Shown in pieces: positions 12,921 through 17,877 of a stretch of 17,877 nt of DNA. The position numbers and the translations under genes were made by a program. How positions within the stretch are numbered: the stretch's first letter is position 1; each line of letters opens with the position of its first letter. Below the pieces are notes generated by a model. It was not told the origin of the DNA. It ran no database searches and worked only from the letters and a program-made list of their open reading frames with translations. The stretch is from NCBI GenBank assembly GCA_934177995.1, contig CAKPPW010000027.1, forward strand, positions 1-17,877, written 5' to 3'. This DNA is from an uncultured Bacilli bacterium. Lineage in GTDB: Bacteria > Bacillota_I > Bacilli_A > RF39 > UBA660.

Positions 12921-15509
12921 ATGAATAATCATTTTTATGGTATTACAAAAAAGTATTTAGAATATTATCAATTTCATGAGACAGATGAGAATGGTAACGT
13001 AATATGTTTATATTGTATTGTTAAAAGAACCGATGATGGGATATGTCTTCAATTTGAAAAAGAGTATAATACTGCTTTAGAAGAGTTAAAGGAGTTTGCC
13101 TACAATAATGAAATATATACTACGGAAGAGTTAAAAAATAGTAGTAAATTACATTTACAAGTTCCTAATAAAAAATTCAGAGAAGAATTAGCAAAAAAAT
13201 ATGGCTATAAAACTGATGAAATTAATAATTTTAATGAAAAGTTTGGAATTAGTCTAATAGTGCCTTTAGATGATACTAAAATAAATTATGAAGAGGTAAT
13301 TAATCCAACCCCAGTAAGCGAAGATACTAATTCTAATCCTACTCCAGTAAGTGAAGATGCTAATTCTAATCCAAATCCTAATTCTAATGATGGTGATGAA
13401 AATACAGATGAAGATGAGATGGGAGATTTTGATACAGAAAAAAGACACCCAATAATAGAAAAGTTAAAAAGCCTAAAATTAAAAGGTATCAAAAAATTGG
13501 CAATTAGAATTGGTGCTATAGCAACTATAGCAGTTTTAGGAATTACCGGTATTAAAGCTTGTAGTAAAAAAGGAGTTAGTGAGGATCTTGTTACTGTACA
13601 ATCAGTTACTGATAATGATGATCCAATTGAATATATTGATCAAGACCCTACCGCAGAAGAAAATAATATTTCTGATAGTAATTCTGTTACTAATTTACCT
13701 ACATTCCAAACATATTTAAATCAAAGTTGTAAGACAACTAAAAACTATATGAACAATTTTAAGAAAAATCTTCAGTCATTTAATAAACTAGCTAAAAATT
13801 ATGCTGATACTAATAAAAATAGTAGGCTAGGCTTAGATACTGATAATTATACAGCCTTTAAAATGGCTATGTTGGGTAGTGAGTTTGGAAATTTTGCTGA
13901 TAATGTTTCTACTCATTGGAATAGTGATGAACTATATAAAGATTATTTAAAAACAACTGATCAGTTAAAACAATTAGCAACAGTTCAAGTAAAGTCAACT
14001 GGTTTTGCTAAGACATTAAAAGGTAAAGAACGTCAAGAATTTTATCAAAAATATGAAGATATGATTATTGATTTGAATAGTACAGAAAATAACAATGAAA
14101 AAATTGCTAAAGCAGAAAATATTTTCAGCCAAATAAAAAGTGATTTCAATATGGATAGTGAAGATTATAATCCAGGAACATTACTTAGAAGTGATTCCAA
14201 ATATGTAGCTGTTGTACCGTTAGTAAGAAACCTTTATGATAGGGCTAAGGACTGTGGTTATGATAATATTCCTTCTGCTGATAAAATGGAACGTTTAAGT
14301 AAGTCTTATCGAAACACTGTAAAAGAAAATATTAATAAAGCTTTATCATCAATTGAAGTTAAGGAAAGTATTACTCCAAGTTATGAGATGTATGCTAGAC
14401 AAATAGCACTTGATTTAGAACAAGATGATTTATATGTAATTGATGATGAAAGAAATATAAGAGATACAGGAATATATAAAATTAAGAAAACTTTACCTAA
14501 AAAGGTTAAAGAAGTAACACCTACTCCTACTGTGACGGAAGCACCAGTAGCAACTGCAAAACCAGAGGCTGTAGCACCTACTACTACCGATGAAAATGTT
14601 TATAGTAACAATAATATAAATACTGATAATACTGATACTAGTGAAGCAACTGTTCCTACATATACTACTACTGATGATAATTTTGAATATACGCAAGAAA
14701 CGCCAGTAGAAAATCCATCTTGGGAGACAGAAAATAATAATCAAAATGACAATAATACTTCTTCGGACAGTTCTATAGCAGATCAAATTATCGAATCTGA
14801 TGAAGGAACTAATGAAGATACTAATGATAACAATTCTGATAATAGTGATTCTAATGTCGATGATAGTCAAATAACGGAAAGTGAAGAAGATATAGCTAAT
14901 TCTATGAATGATGCTATCAATAATGGTGGCTATGCAGAAGTACCAGATGATTGGCAAATAGATGATGATTATAAAATTGATGGTACAGATATTATCGATG
15001 GAAGTGTAAGTGATATTACAATAGAAGGAAGTTCTGATTCTGTTGATACTACTACTGAAGAAGTTCCAACAGTTGAAGATAATACTTCTAGTCAGGATTA
15101 TGGAATAATTGAGTCTGAAGAGGATTATGAAGCACCATCTACCGATGTGGTTGAAGAGACTACTCCTGATGTGGAGAGTGTGGTAACAGAAGAAGAACCA
15201 GTTTATGAAGGAACAGTTTCATCTACTGATTCAATAAATGATACAAATATTACTGAAGATAACTCTACTATTCAAGAGGATACAGATGTTACTACTTATC
15301 AAGTGGATGAGACAGTAACAGATGAAGTAGCTCCAGTAGAGCAAACAGTGGCAAAATTGACTCAAGATCAAGCAATTGATCAAGTTATCAATTACAATAC
15401 AAGAGGTATGAATGCAATTCCAGTATTCAATGCTAAAGACAATAGTTGGAGAGTAGAAGTTATTGATAATGCAACTAATGAAGTAAAAACTACACAATAT
15501 AATATTTAA
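12921..15509 (+). CDS. Large single-pass protein with cytosolic domain and acidic extracellular stalk
   Basis: 862 aa, family not recognised. An N-terminal cytosolic domain (1-120) is followed by a proline/acidic linker with two copies of NPTPVSED.NS (128-149). A basic helix and one transmembrane segment come next (about 190-214, IGAIATIAVLGITGIKAC). Outside there is a helical domain (about 255-500), then a very long T/S/D/E/N-rich disordered stalk (about 510-810). A compact C-terminal module of about 50 residues ends it (LTQDQAIDQVINYN...SWRVEVID...VKTTQY) and recalls PepSY-like small domains (weak inference). Topology is inside-to-outside without a cleaved signal. The start has AGGAGGA and lies 11 bp after the 321-aa gene, so the two are co-expressed. 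No sortase motif is seen. Confidence 0.7.
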   Translation: MNNHFYGITKKYLEYYQFHETDENGNVICLYCIVKRTDDGICLQFEKEYNTALEELKEFAYNNEIYTTEELKNSSKLHLQVPNKKFREELAKKYGYKTDEINNFNEKFGISLIVPLDDTKINYEEVINPTPVSEDTNSNPTPVSEDANSNPNPNSNDGDENTDEDEMGDFDTEKRHPIIEKLKSLKLKGIKKLAIRIGAIATIAVLGITGIKACSKKGVSEDLVTVQSVTDNDDPIEYIDQDPTAEENNISDSNSVTNLPTFQTYLNQSCKTTKNYMNNFKKNLQSFNKLAKNYADTNKNSRLGLDTDNYTAFKMAMLGSEFGNFADNVSTHWNSDELYKDYLKTTDQLKQLATVQVKSTGFAKTLKGKERQEFYQKYEDMIIDLNSTENNNEKIAKAENIFSQIKSDFNMDSEDYNPGTLLRSDSKYVAVVPLVRNLYDRAKDCGYDNIPSADKMERLSKSYRNTVKENINKALSSIEVKESITPSYEMYARQIALDLEQDDLYVIDDERNIRDTGIYKIKKTLPKKVKEVTPTPTVTEAPVATAKPEAVAPTTTDENVYSNNNINTDNTDTSEATVPTYTTTDDNFEYTQETPVENPSWETENNNQNDNNTSSDSSIADQIIESDEGTNEDTNDNNSDNSDSNVDDSQITESEEDIANSMNDAINNGGYAEVPDDWQIDDDYKIDGTDIIDGSVSDITIEGSSDSVDTTTEEVPTVEDNTSSQDYGIIESEEDYEAPSTDVVEETTPDVESVVTEEEPVYEGTVSSTDSINDTNITEDNSTIQEDTDVTTYQVDETVTDEVAPVEQTVAKLTQDQAIDQVINYNTRGMNAIPVFNAKDNSWRVEVIDNATNEVKTTQYNI

Positions 15510-15516
15510 TTAAAAA

Positions 15517-15543
15517 GTGAGATTTATGTTAATCTCATTTTTT
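15517..15543 (+). terminator. Terminator of the 321/862-aa operon
   Basis: TGAGATT (15518-15524) pairs with AATCTCA (15531-15537) around TATGTT, followed by six Ts, eight bases after the stop codon. The flanking A run extends the stem. Confidence 0.85.
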
Positions 15544-15565
15544 GCTTTCACTAAAAGAAAATATA

Positions 15566-15598
15566 TGATATAATTCTTATTAGAATAAGGGTAGGTGA
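15566..15598 (+). promoter_or_regulatory. Extended -10 box and ribosome site of the 672-aa gene
   Basis: TGATATAAT (TATAAT at 15569-15574) is an extended -10 element. The -35 region is poor, and the extended motif may compensate. AGGTGA (15593-15598) precedes the ATG at 15604. Confidence 0.55.
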
Positions 15599-15603
15599 AT
15601 TAG

Positions 15604-17622
15604 ATGGGAAGATTAACATTATTATTAGACCAAGGGAATAATGAATCACTTAGGTTAACGGCACCATCATATTTAACAGAAGATAAAGTTAAGGAGCTTA
15701 ATGATTTTTTAACAAAAAATAATAACTCTTTGGAATCTAGTTATGTTGAAACTCTTTCTAATTATTTATTACAAATGAATGGTTATTTTAATCAATTAAT
15801 AATTCATGGTGAAGATATAATTAGCAAAGAAGAACAAGAAAAGTATAAAACTAAGTCAAAACTGTTAGAAGAAAGAGAAAAAAATAAAACAAGTTCAAAT
15901 CTTGAAGAGATAATTAAAGAATACTTCTTACTGTATAATGAAGCACACAAGACACTAATTGAAAGTGTTAGTCATAATGAGGAGAAAAAACAATTAGCTC
16001 AGTTAGTATCAGGTGTAAATGATTTATTTATGAAAATAGATAAGGCATATGTTGAAGCAGATACAAGAATAGATGGTGACCTATTACCAATTATTGAATT
16101 ATATAAAAAGTCATTAGTTGAACAAGGAAATGTGCAGTTAGCTACCTTGACTAAATTACTAGATGAAGAAAAAAGACTGCTTGCCAAAGATAGAGAAAAT
16201 AAGGCTATTGAAGTGGCGACTACCAAACAGAAAGATTTTAATTTGTTTGATAAGATAAATGATCAAATAATTGACAAGGAATTTAAACAGGTAGATAATT
16301 TAGTTTATGCCAGATATAAATTGGAGGATGGTAGTAATTATTATGCTATTATTCCTGATGGTAATAGAGTTTTAGCTGAAGATAGGGAATTTAAAACATT
16401 TTCTTGTTTTGAAATGAACAGAGTAAAAATAGAGGAAAATCTAAGACTGATTATTAATAATATTATGATATATTATGATCTAAATGAATATACAAGATAT
16501 GTTGAATTACTTTATAAAGGTAGAATGACTAAAGATATTGATCAGGCAATAGGAAAGTACAAGACAAGACTTATGACTATGGAAAATGTATTGAAAGGTC
16601 AGTTAACATTTATGGATGATATTGCTCCTATATTGAATGGTAAACCAAGTAATAAATATCCAAATATAGTTTATAATGATACTTTGGTTAAAGATTTTTA
16701 TCCTGATTCAGCAGCTAATTCATTAACAGATGATAAAGTAAAAGCTCAAAATAGACTAATAGTTAAGCTTGCAGATGATACTGTTTTAAATAATATAACT
16801 AGTAAAGAGGCTTTAATTACTATATATGGTGATAGTATTACTGATAAGTTGATTAATGAGTTTTCTGTGCCTAATAAAGATATGGAAAGTAATGTATCAG
16901 TTACTAATAGTGATACTAATCTAAAATCAAATACCAATCAAATAACAACAAATTATCAAAAAATAAGTGATTATATTAAACTAAGAAAAAAGCAATTAGA
17001 AGAAGTAAGTAAGGGAAATAGTAATATTTCTATTACAGAAGACAATAGTTCTATTTATCAAAATGTTAATACTGTTTTTGATTTAAATATAGCAGCTGTT
17101 ATCTCTGATAATCAGTATAGTACTGGTCAAGGTTTTTATGCTATTAGTCAATATTTAAAAACAGGTGAAGCTAATAGATTTACTTCTACTTCCAATGCAA
17201 GAGATTTAGCAAGTAGGGTAAAACCAAATAATTATACAGCCTTATTAATGGAAAATATGATTAAGTCTTTTGCAGGTAGTGGTAAAAAAGCCAGTGAAGA
17301 TGCTAGTTATTTAGAGAGAATGCAACAAATTTTATCCTTTGTAAAGGATGAATTGTCTAAAGAAAAATTTTCAGCTAAGGAAATGAGTGAAGGTTTACTT
17401 AATAATGATAACATTTTAAATCTTGCTATTAAAAATTTTGATTATGATTATTTAGATCCTACCAGTGAAAATTCTAAATTATTTGAACAAGCAATAGAAA
17501 TAGGTGTTAATAACAATAATTCATCAGCTTTAAGAATAAAGCAAGCTTTAATGGAGGTAAAAGACTTTGCTAAGCAAGATACTATGAAAAATGTAAGTCA
17601 ACCTCAAAAATTAGCAGCTTAA
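15604..17622 (+). CDS. Large soluble protein of unknown function
   Basis: 672 aa with no signal peptide or membrane segment. It is mostly helical, with charged stretches that could form coiled coils (about 70-110, KEEQEKYKTKSKLLEEREK, and 175-205, LATLTKLLDEEKRLLAKDRE). A lower-complexity S/N/T patch follows (about 425-450), and then a second helical domain. I recognise no catalytic motif and no family. It has its own promoter after the terminator of the 862-aa gene but lies in the same orientation, and may be a cytoplasmic partner of the two membrane proteins (inference from position). A short stretch here (PNNYTALLMENMIKSF) resembles one in the 862-aa protein (TDNYTAFKMAMLGSEF). Confidence 0.7.
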   Translation: MGRLTLLLDQGNNESLRLTAPSYLTEDKVKELNDFLTKNNNSLESSYVETLSNYLLQMNGYFNQLIIHGEDIISKEEQEKYKTKSKLLEEREKNKTSSNLEEIIKEYFLLYNEAHKTLIESVSHNEEKKQLAQLVSGVNDLFMKIDKAYVEADTRIDGDLLPIIELYKKSLVEQGNVQLATLTKLLDEEKRLLAKDRENKAIEVATTKQKDFNLFDKINDQIIDKEFKQVDNLVYARYKLEDGSNYYAIIPDGNRVLAEDREFKTFSCFEMNRVKIEENLRLIINNIMIYYDLNEYTRYVELLYKGRMTKDIDQAIGKYKTRLMTMENVLKGQLTFMDDIAPILNGKPSNKYPNIVYNDTLVKDFYPDSAANSLTDDKVKAQNRLIVKLADDTVLNNITSKEALITIYGDSITDKLINEFSVPNKDMESNVSVTNSDTNLKSNTNQITTNYQKISDYIKLRKKQLEEVSKGNSNISITEDNSSIYQNVNTVFDLNIAAVISDNQYSTGQGFYAISQYLKTGEANRFTSTSNARDLASRVKPNNYTALLMENMIKSFAGSGKKASEDASYLERMQQILSFVKDELSKEKFSAKEMSEGLLNNDNILNLAIKNFDYDYLDPTSENSKLFEQAIEIGVNNNNSSALRIKQALMEVKDFAKQDTMKNVSQPQKLAA

Positions 17623-17635
17623 TTTGTTGATTGAT

Positions 17636-17667
17636 ACTTTAGGATGTACAAATACTATACCTAAAGT
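17636..17667. repeat. Stem-loop without T tract
   Basis: ACTTTAGG (17636-17643) and CCTAAAGT (17660-17667) form a perfect 8-bp stem, with an inner GTA/TAC pairing that shortens the 16-nt loop. No T run follows on either strand, so it is not a standard terminator. It may be a processing site, a protein-binding palindrome or a weak transcription pause. Confidence 0.45.
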
Positions 17668-17695
17668 TGCAAAATAAAATGTAAAAAAAATATGT

Positions 17696-17723
17696 TTGAT
17701 AAACTATTGATTAACCTTATTAT
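17696..17723 (+). promoter_or_regulatory. Candidate promoter of the last gene
   Basis: TTGATA (17696-17701), a 16-nt spacer and TATTAT (17718-17723), each 5/6. It overlaps the first of two TTTGATAA repeats, while the second (17725-17732) lies just past the -10 box. An alternative, weaker pair is TTGATT (17707-17712) with TAAGAT (17730-17735). Confidence 0.5.
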
Positions 17724-17834
17724 ATTTGATAAGATATAGTTGTAGAAGCTAAGAAAATGTTAAAAAGTGTACATTTTAATTCGCAAATCAACAGCAAATA
17801 AAAAGAAAAATAAGAAAGTAGAGGTGACCCACTC

Positions 17835-17877
17835 ATGGATAATATAAGTTTACATCTAGTTAACATGGGGGGGGGTA
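17835..17877 (+). CDS. Start of a partial gene containing a G9 tract
   Basis: The ATG at 17835 follows GAGGTGA (17821-17827). The visible residues are MDNISLHLVNM followed by glycines encoded by nine consecutive Gs (17867-17875). Only 14 codons are present before the window ends, so no family can be named. A mononucleotide tract near the 5' end could switch the gene on and off by slippage, but a poly-G at a contig end is also a known sequencing artefact. Confidence 0.45.
   Translation, partial: MDNISLHLVNMGGG

Noticed and set aside
13306..13380. Tandem repeat array in the 862-aa gene
   Set aside because: There are only two imperfect copies of an 11-residue unit, so it is a simple linker duplication and not an array; no CRISPR-like repeats occur anywhere in the window.
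14493..14957. Minus-strand open frame of 154 codons, Ile/Phe-rich and apparently membrane-like
   Set aside because: It is the reverse complement of the D/N/T-rich stalk of the 862-aa protein, whose codons read backwards as Ile, Ser and Phe. No start signals are present.

Overview
The window is a strongly AT-rich bacterial segment. It uses the standard genetic code (TGA is a stop, TGG encodes Trp), has Shine-Dalgarno sites of the AGGAGG/AGGTGA type, and carries sigma-A-like TTGACA/TATAAT promoters. The gene set includes the paired M16 proteins YfmF/YfmH, rplS with a Firmicutes-type leader, a small Gram-positive type I signal peptidase, a membrane-anchored serpin and a short collagen-like protein. 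Together these suggest a low-GC Firmicute (Bacilli side), probably a gut-associated uncultured lineage; the taxonomic placement is inference. The sequence ends in nine Gs plus two bases, so it may be a whole contig.

Layout. 1-2640: yfmF-yfmH, two overlapping M16-family genes, with a terminator formed over the last stop codon. 2640-5384: a mobile-element-scarred stretch. It holds a degraded tnpB start, a small eukaryotic-like protein-kinase-fold gene, and an IS605/IS1341-type element with no transposase gene. That element has hairpins at both ends, a tnpB broken by a one-base frameshift, and an omega-RNA-like right end. 5422-7071: a membrane-anchored serpin with its own promoter and terminator. 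7091-7908: an unknown 253-aa protein behind a perfect consensus promoter. 7993-9000: rplS, with promoter and candidate L19 leader, followed by signal peptidase I. 9008-9956: an unknown 136-aa protein translationally coupled to an ogt gene (O6-methylguanine repair) broken by two frameshifts. 9964-11541, minus strand: a collagen-like protein and a single-pass membrane protein of unknown function. 11632-17622, plus strand: a small Smr-domain protein, then an uncharacterised envelope locus of a 321-aa single-pass protein, an 862-aa single-pass protein with a long acidic stalk, and a 672-aa soluble protein. 17696-17877: a promoter and the first codons of another gene containing a G9 tract.

How the parts fit. 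The housekeeping genes (rplS, lepB, yfmF/yfmH) are intact and tightly packed, several with terminators that overlap their stop codons. The accessory content is mobile-element debris around 2.6-5.4 kb plus surface proteins: serpin, collagen-like protein and the 321/862-aa pair. These surface proteins are the likely interface with a host or community. The uncharacterised 11.9-17.6 kb locus is the best candidate for an undescribed system, but nothing in it reveals a biochemical function. Three single-base frameshifts (one in tnpB, two in ogt) and the terminal poly-G mean that assembly or sequencing error must be excluded before any of them is read as biology.
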